64,000 nucleotides of DNA from Ypsolopha sequella (Eukaryota; Arthropoda; Insecta; Lepidoptera; Ypsolophidae), in assembly GCA_934047225.1 (NCBI GenBank), contig OW203987.1, positions 1,515,501 through 1,579,500 on the forward strand, read 5' to 3'. Position 1 is the stretch's first letter. Every line of letters starts with the position of its first letter. The notes beneath the pieces were generated by a model. That model made no database searches, was not told the origin of the DNA, and saw only the letters and a program-made list of their open reading frames with translations. A program made the position numbers and the translations under genes. Shown one piece after another: positions 45,969 through 59,345 of this stretch.

Positions 45969-46115
45969 TAGCTGGTGGAGGAAAGTACGGTGTATTCTTG
46001 TGTACTTATGATGTCCTGGTGCTATGAACTGAATGCTTTTGCGTTGTTATGTTTGTTGTAAATAAGATGAAGATTTAGATAGAGTACCTAATTGTTTCAC
46101 TGAAGAAGACAATGC

Positions 46116-46121
46116 AATAAA
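46116..46121 (+). terminator. Lsm11 polyadenylation signal AATAAA
   Basis: Canonical AATAAA 148 nt after the Lsm11 stop codon, followed by a long T run (46131-46141). It gives a compact 3' UTR. Other AATAAA words occur in this AT-rich DNA, but this is the first suitable one downstream of the stop. Confidence 0.6.
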
Positions 46122-47089
46122 GCGACAATATTTTTTTTTTTGCTATTTTAAGAGGGCTGTTGATGTTATTTTTAATATTTTTTATATCCGAATGCTTCAA
46201 ATTTCGGATTCTCACAAGTGAGGAGCCGGTTGTTCTCAGTATTGTCACTTGTAACTCAATCAGCAAGTACAATGCCACTGTTTTAATTTTAATTTGATTT
46301 ACTTGAAACTTTTGTTTCGCGCTTCATGGGAAGGACTTATTTTATTGTTAACGAAACTGTGGGAAAATGTTATTGTTTCTTATCTTTATTATGTACAATA
46401 CTCTTATTTCCTTTGTTTTGATGTTTAGGCTGAGCTTTATGTAATTCATAAGATTAGTTCCATTAAAACATGCGACGGACTTGACTTGTCTTTCAAAACT
46501 GTAATTACAGATATGACACTGACATAATCTCTTTATGAGTCGAAAATATGCGATTATTCATCATAAGGCGGAGTGTAGATAGGTTTCCACCCCTGTCAGT
46601 GTAGGAGTGATTGGACCGAAGCCAGAGGGCGATGGACCCGGCCACACCGACGCCATTTTGGCGAAAAATTCTGAAAAGTGTATTTCATAGATTCTAATTT
46701 TGGTGATAGGATGGTGTTGTTTTATGTTTGGCTTACTATGAAGTCTGTTAAATATACTTCATATATAATGTATGAGTTCCGTCGATGTAGATGTAATAAT
46801 CTTTTTGAAAATACACTCAAAAAACAAGCACCAATAAGTTATAGAATATCAAATGTCACATTTTCTAAAATTTTACATGTGTAGTTCGGGCTAGTGTAGA
46901 CCGAGGTCCCAAGTTCGGGACTAGTGCAGACCGGGGTCCCAAGTTAACTCTTTACCTACACGTCAAATTTCAGCCCAATCGGCTGAGCCGTTCTTAACTG
47001 ATGCCGCGGACAGACCGAAGCTTCGCTATACGATCGTTTTTTGACCGAAATCTAAAGAATTGGAATTCCGAATCACGTTGCGTGAAAGC

Positions 47090-47300
47090 TGATGCAGAAG
47101 AGAGCCCAGGTGGTGATGAGAGCTGGCTGTCTGGCCAGTCGGCCGCTAACCTCGGAGGTCGACGCACGGTCGCGAGCGGTCACCGCGCGGGAGCGACGCT
47201 CGGCAACATGAGGGCAACTGGGAAACAATCCTGGAGAACAATGCTCAGCCTGTGTTGCCGACTCTTCCGCGTGGTAATGGCGTGGACTCGCCGTAATGGA
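47090..47300. promoter_or_regulatory. CpG-rich island, no assigned gene
   Basis: A GC-rich block about 1 kb downstream of the Lsm11 polyA signal, open on both strands (110 codons plus, 77 minus). The composition suggests a promoter or untranslated exon, but no domain or splice structure is recognisable. Confidence 0.3.
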
Positions 47301-49247
47301 GTCCACATTGATTTGCTCTACACACTATTATGAGAACGGGTGCATTGCTCTCGCGGTTATTGTCTGATTAGTATTGCATAATACTTTCTTTGACTACGTA
47401 ACACGCGTCTTGCAGTAAACCTACTTGGAAAACCGCATAATTATAACTTTGTAGGTATAAATTACATGTTTAAGTAAAGGTTGTTTACGGATCCAAATGT
47501 TTGAGAAAAACAAACAACAAACAACAAGTGATGTCGAACTTTCACTAGCATATTGACCAGCAACGTTAGCCCCCCAGTCCTATTTCGAAAATCCTCAATT
47601 ATACTAATGTTAATTTTATATATTTAAGTATTCATATTACGAAGTAACTTAATGATAACACAGATATTTGGAACAAATCCATTCAAACAAATGTTCGTTA
47701 TTTTTCCATAGGTGTTACTAAATAACTATTATTCGAACAATCAGAACTAAAAAGTCGGCACGTAAATAAATCTTTAAGTTATACAATATTGCTGACTTTC
47801 CCCAGAAACTATTAATGCATTCGACAGCAAGATTTGCAAATTTTGCACGTCACACGACACTTTATTTACGGTTTTAGTGTAAAATAGTCATTCTAAAACG
47901 ATACATCTTACTTATCGTTGAGCAAAGCTTACGCCAATTTCGTATATCCTTCTATTCCGGACAGCATGAGCGATCAGCATAGACACTAACTGTAAATCAA
48001 ATAGATAAAGATTCTGGTAAGGATCTATGGAACACTGCAAACTCGCTCTATCCGAATAGTAACGACACGGATAGACAGTGGACTTTCTCCGATGCATGTA
48101 TCAGCTAAGCGAAGATGCGTCAGTAACGATGCGCACGCGGCGCGGCGCTCGCAAATAGAACTCGTTGCATAACCCCGGACGATGCACCACGCGGGTCCGG
48201 CGGCACCGACGACGTCCCGCTAGACCCCTCTAAACTTCAGTTAAACTGTTTAGGTATAACCCGGGATTAACGGCTAAAGCAGTTAAATGTAGCAAATTGT
48301 AGCAAAGTGGTTTAATGAAAAGTTAAATGTTGAAATTGAAATGAATGAATATTTGAAAGCAACTTTATAAAACACCATCGATAATTTGAGATCTTATCTC
48401 ACTAAACGTGCCCGAAGAATTTGATCGACCAATATCAAGGGCAGCTAGAATAAAAAGAATAGTAGCTGACATTGGTCGAACAACGAGCGAGTCAAGTTTT
48501 ATACATTTATATGCATTCAACATGCCGGAAGTGTTATCTCGTTAGCCTTATGTAGAGGCTGTTATTTATACTCACTAAGCTCATTTAAAAAGTACTGCCT
48601 TTTATAGTAAGATATATACATTCATATATCAATGTAACAGTGATTTACTTCAGATTGATAAATATAATGACGTCAGGGGCTTGAGTAAAAGAAATATATA
48701 ATAATTAAAACATGTAACGGATAACACACTTCTCGAAATCATTATCAAGCGACCTAGTATCTTCAAACGCAAACACTGCATTAAATTGTCTACAAGTTTA
48801 CCCATTACATGTTTTAATTAATGAATTCAACCTACTAGTTATTTATCTAAAAAGAAATAACGGAAAGTAAATCCCCGGTTAGCTTTAACCGCGAGTGCAG
48901 TGGTTGCGCCGGCGGCGTCTCTCTTTACTCTTTTTGTATTCGTTCTTGGTGCTAAGTTGGTGGCGGCGCGTGACCTATTTACTGGAAATAGACTCAGCCC
49001 GGCATCGAGTCCGAGCCTGAAGGGACCACGTGCCGGGATCTACATGTTTATCATCGCGAGGAATTCCTGCATTCTTTTTTCGGGTTTCGAAATTACGGTG
49101 ATGTTACAGCCTAAGAAATTATGCTGGGAATGCATATTTTGAAATAGAAAAGCAGAAATACCGTAAAGTTGCAACACTGACAAATCTGATTTATTTAACG
49201 AATATTTTGGACGAGAATCAGAGTCTAATTGGTACAAATAAATGACA

Positions 49248-50547
49248 TACGAGGGGAGGCTGAAAAGTAACCTACCTAACTATGAAAGAAAAGACGTAAC
49301 TGGATAGTTTTTTTTTATTTTTCTATATAGTCCTTTGCTAGTAAAATGCACTTATTAAATTTTTCAAATATTGAATTTAAGCCATTAAAAAACAAAAAAA
49401 ACGGTTTGTCGTCAAAATAGTCAGAAACCGCTGCCTTCATTTCGTCATCGGTCATAAATCTTCGTCGCCTGAGGTCTTTCTTGAGAAGTCTAAACAGAAA
49501 ATAGTCACAGGGGGCTAGATCTGGACTATAAGGGGGGTGGTCAATGGTTTCGAAGCCATTGTCTTTAATTGCTAGCTTTGTTGTGCGTGCGGTATGCACT
49601 GGTGCGTTATCGTGCAAAATCAGAATTCCTTTGCTTAGTTTACCTCGCCGTTTTTCTTTTATTGTCTCTCTTAGTTGATATAATAAGTTTGAGTAATAAT
49701 CAGCATTCATTGTAGTTTTTTTCGGTAAATAATCTATGAGCAAAATCCCTTCTGTGTCCCAAAAGATTGTAGCCATAAGTTTACCGGCCGATGGACAGAC
49801 CTTAAATTTCCGAGGCGGCTTCTCATCCTTAAATTTCCACTGTAACGACTCTTGCTTACTTTCCGGGTCCCATTGTCGAATCCAAGTCTCATCACATGTT
49901 ACAATTCTAGAAATTATTTCTTCCTCTTTCCCTCGACTCATGTCCAAAAACTCTTCGCAACATTTGACACGCCTCTCCATGTCAAATGCAGTCAACATTC
50001 TAGGGACCCAACGTGCACTAACCTTGGACATGTTCAAATGCTCATGAATTATTTCATTGACTCGCTCCTTACTGACGCCCACATCTCTAGCTATCTCCCA
50101 CTGCTTCACTCGTCGGTCCTCTAATATATTTTTTTTTCACCCTGGCTACATTTTCATCGGTGACGGCCGAAACTGGTCTTCCGCTACGAGGATCATCTTC
50201 GAGGCTCTCACGACCTAATTTAAACTGCCTTGACCAAAACTTTATAACAAATTCGGAAGATCACGAACTGCCAAACAGACGTGACATACGCTGTCTGATC
50301 TCCGAAGGCGTATTCCCTTCTTTAGTCAAAAACTTAATCACCGCACGCTGCTCGATTTTATCCATTTTCACTTTTTCTACCGACATGTTCGAAACAATTG
50401 TAGGAGACAAATAAACGTGATGCAATAAACAAATGAATGTAATACATTTTGAAAATAGAATAACAAACGAATATAAATCCATACCAGCCAGCATTATTTT
50501 TGTATATATTTCTGACCAAGGAGATTACATATCAGCCGCCCTACGTA
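49248..50547 (-). mobile_element. Mariner element, structurally complete but inactivated
   Basis: Terminal inverted repeats start CGAGGGGAGGCTGAAAAG (left) and, as complement, CGTAGGGCGGCTGATATG (right), about 20 of 28 positions matching. They are flanked by TA at 49248-49249 and 50546-50547, the expected target site. The length of 1.3 kb is that of an intact mariner. The transposase inside carries a stop and a frameshift. Confidence 0.88.
49315..50384 (-). pseudogene. Mariner transposase pseudogene (DD34D)
   Basis: Cut-and-paste transposase of the Tc1/mariner superfamily. The longest open part (49315-50109) holds the catalytic triad: the first Asp in TCDETW, the second in LHDNAPVHTA, the third in YSPDLAPCDYF, with exactly 34 residues between the last two (DD34D, mariner type). 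An N-terminal helix-turn-helix is readable from about 50384 (MDKIEQRAVIKFLTKEG...). Breaks: an in-frame TGA at 50263-50261 and a frameshift at a 9-T run (50129-50137) just before the second HTH (EIARDVGVSKERV). The catalytic domain itself has no stop. Confidence 0.93.
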
Positions 50548-53500
50548 TTTGATAGAAATAACGAAGATAACCAATATTATTTTATTAATCATGGTTCAAA
50601 AAGGCATTGAATTTAATAAATATACGAATAACAATACCAAAATACGTTAAACCATTTTCCGAAAATATCCGAGTAAGAAACAGTGGTGTAATCGTAGGTA
50701 TTAAACAAGTGAACTGAATATGAAAATACCCACTTAACCTCTAGCTGAATCCTTAGAAGGGGGGTTAAATAACTTCTCAAATTTAGTGCCCTCGTTATCC
50801 TGCCCTTGGACTTTATTGGTTAATCCTACTTAGTGTCGTTAGGGTTCCGATACTTTAATGACAAGAGGATTTTGAAGACTACGTTTAAGTTTTTTGCTCT
50901 TTTGCTAATAGTTTCGTCTCAGTTTGTGATTTGTATGAACAGAGAAGTTAGTAGACAAGGAATAAATTGAAATGAAATGAGAAAAGTATACACGGAAATG
51001 TTGACTAAGTTTCAAATGCAGCAGTCTTACAATATGTAATTGCAGAATACAATTTATGATTGGAGCAATTATCGTAGACAATTAGCCCGTATCGTACATT
51101 TAAGATTATTATGAAAATCCATTGCGTTTAAAAAGCTAAATACAAAAAAAATATTTTTTCGATATCTCGAAAAATTACTGAAGTTTTTGCCAATCAAAGT
51201 GAGCTTAACGGCATGTCACGTGACGTCATCTGACACGATTTCATACTAAAAGTGATTAATATCACTATCGCTAACTTCGGTATTAAAAGGAATTTTTCAA
51301 ATATTCTAAAAGTTTTGTGCTTTGCTATAACTAATTAATTAGTTAATATAATAAATATAACTTATATTCCACCACAGGACACGCGTCTATTACGTAAATT
51401 CTCGTTCAACAAAAACGAACACCGCTTCTAATTATCTGTAAGGCTGTATCCATGCAATACCATGTATCGTTGTTATTCATGAAGGCAAAGGGAACACGAA
51501 AAAAAATGTGATAAAATTTTAGTAATCCCGAAGTCGACAAAAACCGTAAAATGCTTTTTCTGCGTAACATATTTATTATACATATATCGTAAATTGTCGT
51601 TTCCGCTATGCTCGATAAAAGGTAGGGCGGGCGGATACATGGGTTTCATGAGCTCCGTCATTATTATTTTGACTTATAAACTATCGATCTTACTTGTTAA
51701 ATGTTTTTTGTAACGAAGTACCTTATCGCACGATACACTCCAGACACTTGGCGAATGAGAGCTAAGCCGAAAAAAGTGTTTAGAATTCGACCGTCACGAC
51801 ACTGCTATAGTATATGTGTGTACAAGCGTATGTAGCGTCAGTAGCGAACCTCTCGTATTTTTTATTTATTTTTATTTACGTCTAACTTATGTTACTCTAC
51901 ATTTATGTATTGTTTAAGGGTCGGAGTTCCACGATTGTGCAAAACAGGGTTCGGGGTTATGGCCTATTTAAGAGAGTAAAAATTTAAATTTCTAAACAAA
52001 ATAAATACCACTTACTACCTTACAAGATGAAGTATTGGTTCCTTGAAAAAAATCGCGGCTTTTATGTATAGTTAAAAATGTATAGTTCAGAAAAAAAACA
52101 GAAGTCTCCAGAAAATTTCTCAAATAGCATTGCGGCGTTATAGGTATTGGGATTAAATTTTGAAGAATTAGAGATCAACTAAGTAATAAATTGAAGATAC
52201 CTAGTAAAATATAAAAATAAAAACAACGTCACAGTTTTGTGAATTAAAGTGATAAATGGTAGTTTAGCGAGAACCCCAGTGTACACCAGAGCTAGACCAG
52301 AGCCGGCTGCGCACGCGTCGTGACAGAGCGTGTAGCTTTCACTGCGGCACTTCCTAGCTGTCGATCTACACGATTGTTGTCGTTACCTCCACCTAACTCA
52401 TTATGTCTCTTTGTTTTATGCTATACACATTTAATTAGTTACTAAATAATAACTTTCTTTTTCAGCATTTTGTCCAATACAAGAAAGTTTGTGTCTTTTT
52501 TCGCTCAAAGGGTATTTGTTGGTTTCAACAGAGGTCTAGGAGTCTATGAAATTGCTCGGTTCACATTATGTCTAAGAAACATGTTACGTTGTCTAATACG
52601 AATAAAAATCAAAGCGTATTTATAAATGTTTGGTATATAAAGTCTATTATTAGTACTATAGATCTACAGTAGGATCTCAGCCGTCGCAGACTTGGCAGAG
52701 GGAAACGTAGACCAGATTTTAGATGAATCCCACATCACAAGGCTGAACCTAGAGCATTTCATGTTCCTGGTTTACCAGCATCTCCAAAACCTGGTATTTT
52801 CTCTATAAATTTGGTATTTTTTTTCTAAACAAATATTAGAATAATGTGTAATTATAGCCGTTCAACAAACACCTTGCGCTACAGAGGTCACATCTCCAGA
52901 TAGAGCCTGCGTTACGTCTCCATCCCACACTAGTTACATAGGATTGCTAACGCAAACGTGTGCGTTTTCATAATACATATAAACAGAGTCGCACGCGCAG
53001 CTCGGCGCATTGAACGTGAAAGTACTCGTACTTTCGCGCGCTCGATGCCCCGGTCAAAGACCCTTGCGTTAGATAGTGACGCAGCCACGCGATAGAGCGA
53101 GACGGACGGCAGTTTCTGAGGAAAATGCGAAAAGCTGCAGCACGAAAGTAAATCAGGAAATCGTAAAACAATTTTTATGTTTACCTTTATGGTCGCCATT
53201 ATTTTTTTATTACGTTATGTTATTATTATTTTGGTTCAATCTATTATTTGTATTTTAGGTCTCGATGACGGAAGATTGGGATGTGTGTTTTGAATATTGT
53301 TTAGGATGTCCACGGGATATTGGTGGGACATCCGTCTAAAATGTTCATAGTAATAAACTTTGGATACATAAAAATCAAGATGTTTTCAACTTGGTTGTAT
53401 AGATTTATACGATGCATAAACATTTTCCAAGACGCATGCGGAATGTTACATAATATGAAAATTGCTAGTTATTATGAAATTATTGTAATATCCAATCATA

Positions 53501-54116
53501 GTGATGTGATTGAGAGTTATGTTATACAAGCTTAGATACGGGTTATTCTAATAAGAAAAAGTTTAGTCGCTTTCTTTATTACCTACTTCGATTTCATGTT
53601 ACTTTTGACACTTCTATAGCTGGTATTTAGCGATAACCAACATTTGATTTAGTATTTCGTTTATTGACCAAGGATTACTAGATATGTAAGTTTAAAAAAG
53701 AGGTTGTCAAATAATTGATAGAGATCTTCAAGAGCATTCCAATTAACTTAATCTTAATAATGTATCTCGGTCATGTATAAAACTACCCACGGAAATTAAT
53801 TAATTAACTAATTTAATTTAACTATGTTATTAATATAATTGTTAACAATTATGCAAGGGGTCTCAGATACAACAGCGTGTATGCAGGTACCTACTATTCA
53901 ACTTCTGTCTATTTCTAAGTTAATATTGTAACTGCAGAAATATTTGTGATGTGTTTCACACAATAATTGACGTTCACTTGACAGCATTAAATAAGTAGAG
54001 TGGACACAAGATGCTTGGACGAATAGAGTGGACGCCATGAACAAGTGCTCTGTCAAAGTAGTTATTGTCTATAAATAAATAACTTCTTTCGCGTCATCAC
54101 CTTTACATTTTCAGTT

Positions 54117-54309
54117 CAAAATGCACAACTTATGATTGTTATAACATGCCTTAAAATTGTAGTGCACGATCATTTACAACCTAATGCATAAAATAACACA
54201 ACTTGGTTAGAAAAAAATTAACATTATATTTTTTGTTAGAAAAGCCTCATTGACATGTCGGGAATAATCACTAATAAATAAGAAAAACAATCATAAGTTG
54301 TGCATTTTG
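54117..54309. repeat. Short foldback with perfect 24-bp arms
   Basis: CAAAATGCACAACTTATGAT plus TGTT at 54117-54140 is repeated as the exact complement at 54286-54309. It is probably the core of a MITE; the outer limits are not clear. Confidence 0.6.
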
Positions 54310-55108
54310 CACCGAGGCCAAGACGAATCGCCTTAACAGGTTAAGCTTTAAATGATGTATTGCTTGATTGTGTGAATAGTGTGTACACCTACTAGCGAGT
54401 ATAGTGACTTACGCAAACGATGTTGGTATTATGGGTTTGTCATAAGCAAAATGCGCTGGCGCAGTCTGGCGCACTATAAACTGCCTGTATTGTCACTATT
54501 CCAAATTTATTTAATTTGATTCGTTGTACCATTGCCAAAGTAATTTAACATGCTAATACATACACTAAATAATAAAGTTTTCTATTGTATCACAAGTATT
54601 TTGGAGATACTGACAGACACATCCTTAGTTGTAATCAGTTTCGTTTTTAAAGTCAACGAAAACTGAAACCTGCAAAAACTAGAATAACAGGAATAACCTA
54701 AAATAAGTACGTAAACAAAAAAGAAGAAATGAAAAATAAAAAACATGTAACAAAGTGAATGAATCGGCGCGATGCAACACTTTCACTCTCCCAGCACTAG
54801 GTACCGGCGCGCGCGCAGATAACATCTCGATATTTGCATTTAATTTCTCTGAGAACTGCAGCCTGTGAGCTTGAGGTAGGACTCGCTTGTTGCTTACCGC
54901 TTCTTTTGTTGTCAAGTATGGTACTTGTGGATATGTCGCCAAGTGAGGCACTCTTTGCAAGGAACAAGTGAGCCTTCTCGATATCATTGCAACTGTGATT
55001 GTTATTATGTTTAGTAAAACTCTTATTGTGTATTATAACAACAAAGGTATTGTTATTGTCATCTCTCGCACGTAACACAACTCGAAACAACTTAACTTAT
55101 TAGAAACT

Positions 55109-55537
55109 GTTTATGCTACAAGGGCGAAAAGGAATAAATCACGAGGACGATTTAAAACACGAGCGTAGCGAGTGTTTTAAGCGTAACCGAGTAATTTATT
55201 GCTCTTACGCCCGTGTATCATACTACGTTTTTCAATGCATAGTGTGAGGAAATAAAACAAATATAATCAAAGAAAACAATTTAATTATTAAAGTTGAAAG
55301 TTACATTGTTACAATTTTGCAAGTTAATGATTGGCTCAAAAGGACTGTATCCAGAGCCGTTAAACAGTGGAAAAAAAAGTATAACATTTATGGTACACAG
55401 GAAAGGTTGCAGGTTAGCCAACTTCTCGTAAATAAATTAAAAAAATAATAATAATAAAGCCCTAGGGCAAAATAATCGACTTTCTGTTCGGTTTTGATGC
55501 ATAAAAAGTGGGCCTTTACGAGCACTTGCATTAAAAA
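55109..55537 (+). repeat. Interspersed element, copy A (GAGCGTAGCGAG type)
   Basis: Starts GTTTATGCTACAAGGGCG, carries GAGCGTAGCGAG and a local hairpin around AATTTATTGCTCTTACGCCC. It continues through AAAAGGACTGTATCCAGAGC to TTTACGAGCACTTGCATT. Copy B lies at 61148-61504 in inverse orientation. No ORF. Confidence 0.75.
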
Positions 55538-56309
55538 GTATATTATATAGCTATCTGTGAACAAGTACAAGTTTCATTACACTCTGTATAGTAAACTTCA
55601 CTACGAGCAAACAACTACAAGTGATTGTAATTAATTTTCAAATTAACAACAGTTTAATAACCGCCAAGTTATTATAATTGTATAAGAAAGTCCGTGAAGT
55701 GTGCATCTTGGTTATTGTACGGGTTCGGTCGTTTGAAATATCACACGAGTTTCGACGTATTGACAAACTTTTCAGGGTCTCTGGTTCTCTACCTACATTC
55801 CAAGCTCAATTATTTAAGCCGTTATTGAGTATTTCGCCGACGAACAGATACCAGTAAGGGTTTCCATTACTTTAAGTTACCCTAAAACTACAATGATATT
55901 AAAATTAAATCACTTAAAGGTTTTTACTATTACTTAATTTATTCAATTCAGTGGGATATATACCGCTTATAGAATTTTAAATGTACATAAATATAATAAT
56001 ATTTAATTTAAAACTCGAAATATATTTTGAGTCGAAGTGGGTCGTCGACAGTCGAAAGGTTATCAAAGAGAATTATATATTAATTGAAGTACTGTATTTA
56101 ATGCAAAAATATGTACGTTCTCCGTGGTAAGCAGCAATCAAGTATTTTTTATTTATAGTATTTCCTATTTTTCAGTATCTTACTAATTGACACTTACAAA
56201 TCTCACCTGATCTTTGTCTCTCACCAAAATACTAATAATAAAAAAGCCGTTAAAATACCCACGCAATAAAGAAACATAAACAAACCAATGTACTGTTACA
56301 TGCGCCTTC

Positions 56310-56420
56310 CACGCCGTGGTACGACGTACTACAGCCTTGTACCGCGCCCCGCGCGCCCCCGCCCGCCCAACACCCTAAGCCGCCCGCCCCCGACACCCTT
56401 TATCGATTTTACGCGCTAGT
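56310..56420. promoter_or_regulatory. CpG/GC-rich patch, no assigned gene
   Basis: Contains CCGCGCCCCGCGCGCCCCCG and CGCCCGCCCAACACCC in AT-rich surroundings; GGGCGGG-type words (GC boxes) occur in complement. No transcript structure is visible. Confidence 0.25.
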
Positions 56421-57032
56421 TTAGGCGGGGACTGAAATGTCAAATGTTGTAAAATTCGTCAAGTTAAAATAGTATACCAAGCCCTGAAGACTTTTAAGAT
56501 CGGTTTCGCAGCCGGCAATTCATAGGTAATGAGGTTTCTATTGAGTGAATTTTGAATTTAAGTGTTCTGTTTCGATTAATTGGAAAATGGCGGGTTTTTC
56601 ACAATCCGGCTGCGAAATCGCTCTTAAGGAAAATGGGTGAAAATGAAAAACCTTTTTTTTCCTTTATCACAAGTTAAATTTTAGTCAATGTTACATATAT
56701 ATTTTAGTAGCTGACATATTATTTCTTTTTTTGAAAAATATGTGCCTACGTTTCATAAGGTCTATAATGATTTACATGGAAAAATTGGTGCAGTGCGCAA
56801 AATATCTGCAGGGGAAACTTGCACGTGGCGCGCCAGGGTTATATTATAACCTAGGTTCCGTAATATGTTGCAAATTTAACACTTCGGATTAAAAATATGT
56901 TTGTGAACGTGGAACGTGTAAAGTTAACTGTATAAAAGATTTACATTTATCAACATTCATAATTATAAACTTAATTACTTTTTCGGTGATTATATCACTT
57001 CCTTTGATCAAATTTCTTGTTTGATTATTTTA

Positions 57033-57990
57033 AGTAAACCGTTAGTAACTAACTTGTTACAATTGTAAATATTGTGAGTGAACCGTTAGTACTAACTTTT
57101 TACAATTGTAAATATTGTGAGTGAACCGTTAGTACTAACTTTTTACAATTGTAAATATTGTGAGTGAACCGTTAGTAACTAACTTGTAACAATTGTAAAT
57201 ATTGTGAGTGAACCGTTAGTAACTAACTTGTTACAATTGTAAATATTGTGAGTGAACCGTTAGTAACTAACTTTTTACAATTGTAAATATTGTGAGTGAA
57301 CCGTTAGTAACTAACTTGTAACAATTGTAAATATTGTGAGTGAACCGTTAGTAACTAACTTGTTGCAATTGTAAATATTGTGAGTGAACCGTTAGTAACT
57401 AACTTGTTACAATTGTGAATATTGTGAGTGAACCGTTAGTAACTAACTTGTTACAATTGTAAATATTGTGAGTGAACCGTTAGTAACTAACTTGTTACAA
57501 TTGTAAATATTGTGAGTGAACCGTTAGTAACTAACTTGTTACAATTGTAAATATTGTGAGTGAACCGTTAGTAACTAACTTGTTACAATTGTAAGTATTG
57601 TGAGTGAACCGTTAGTAACTAACTTGTTACAGTTGTAAATATTGTGAGTGAACCGTTAGTAACTAACTTGTTACAATTGTAAATATTGTGAGTGAACCGT
57701 TAGTAACTAACTTGTTACAGTTGTAAATATTGTGAGTGAACCGTTAGTAACTAACTTGTTACAGTTGTAAATATTGTGAGTGAACCGTTAGTAACTAACT
57801 TGTTACAATTGTAAATATTGTGAGTGAACCGTTAGTAACTAACTTGTTACAGTTGTAAATATTGTGAGTGAACCGTTAGTAACTAACTTGTTACAGTTGT
57901 AAATATTGTGAGTGAACCGTTAGTAACTAACTTGTTACAGTTGTAAATATTGTGAGTGAACCGTTAGTAACTAACTTGTTACAATTGTAA
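57033..57990 (+). repeat. 44-bp minisatellite, about 22 copies, palindrome-rich
   Basis: Consensus GTGAGTGAACCGTTAGTAAC, then TAACTTGTTACAATTGTAAA, then TATT. Each unit holds the perfect palindrome TTACAATTGTAA and the near palindrome GTTAGTAACTAAC. Two early units lack one A (GTTAGTACTAAC, itself a perfect palindrome). Variants TTACAGTTGTAA cluster in the right half, so the array was probably extended from there. Confidence 0.9.
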
Positions 57991-58897
57991 ACATGTATAT
58001 TATTATTATACCTAATACTCATTAAATGTAATTACTTGATTTATTAATTTGTAACAAGTTGGTTCAGATTCAAAGTAGTATAAAACATGACATGGACTAT
58101 CTAGTCACCGTCGCGTAGATTCAAAGTGTAGCTTGAACTCGTTTATATACAAGTGAGAGCTACGGTGCTACGAGCAGGCGAGATTGCTACGCTACACTGT
58201 AGCGTCGTATCCTACAACCTGCGTCGACTACGTCGTAGCTCCCGGTAGGGGAGTGCGGGCTCGCGGGCGGTTCATTGATACACGTGCTTCAACCCTCACC
58301 CCCCTGCCGCACCTACCCGCGTAGTGGGCGTTCAACACAGCCAAGGTAACGCTCAACTTCACTACACCTCTAATACCGTGCGATACGGATGGGTTTAGAA
58401 TGGCTGAGGAGTCAGAATAAATCGGGCATTATAATAGAAAGCTCGAAATACTCGTAAATTCAAACTTTGTCATAATATTTTTATTCCAGGCGGTTTTCGT
58501 TACTAGCTCAGATACTGCGCATTGTAGAAGTAATATATTTGTTTGTCATTTGGATTTTATGTTTAACGTGAATTTTGGTAATTCTCTTAGATTAAATTAT
58601 GTTAAGGTGTGTTGATTCGAAAATAATTTTTATAATTTTAGAACTTGTGGTCTAAAAAACTTCATGATGATGAATATTTTTACGAAAAAGCTGCAACTTC
58701 CATTTGCCTTCGTGTGACGTCACTTGAGAAATGGCTGTTTAGAAATGTGTCCTTTGCTATCAAGATAAATTTATAAAAATTTGCTGCTGACTAATTTGAT
58801 AGATGGATGAGTAAATAGGCAGAGACAGACTACTTTTTTATAAGCAATCACACATCACAATCAGTATAATGTCTAAAATTCTCAAGTGACGTCATAA

Positions 58898-59037
58898 CGG
58901 ACAATTCTTTAAAAAATCATTAAAAACATGGTTAATTTATATTCAAAAATAATGAAAACTATGTCTTAAAATGGCGTATATTCTATGAACAAAAATGAAA
59001 AAAAAAAATTTTAGATATTAAGCTATGGGAATTCATT
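58898..59037 (+). repeat. Interspersed repeat shared with 7901-8041
   Basis: CGGACAATTCTTTAAAAAAT, then AATGAAAACTATGTCTTAAA, then AAGCTATGGGAATTC, the same order as at 7901-8041. It is preceded by a TGACGTCA word at 58887. Confidence 0.65.
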
Positions 59038-59345
59038 TTACATTGGGAGGAAAGTATTACCATTGTCATACATCAGACCACAGATCTACGCTTGTTTCAC
59101 TCTTGACACACCTCTTTTGCTTCTTCGACATCCATCAATTTAGTTATACAAACTCTTGTATTCCAGGTGCTTTTGGCATGACATTTGTCGCCAGCAGTTT
59201 ATTCAGCATACGCCCTTTTACGGCGGGCGGCCTGGTCGAGCTCTACCTTCTGCTTTTCATGTGCTACTTTCGCCCTTCTTTCGCATTAGGTAATGATTTT
59301 TTAATAAACATATCAAAAGCCGCCCTTATTTTCGATCATATTAGC

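Noticed and set aside
47001..47333. 110-codon frame in a CpG-rich block
   Set aside because: Open on both strands, Arg-rich, no domain or splice context; better read as a CpG island.
49736..50124. Plus-strand frames of 90-103 codons over the mariner
   Set aside because: Shadows of the minus-strand transposase.
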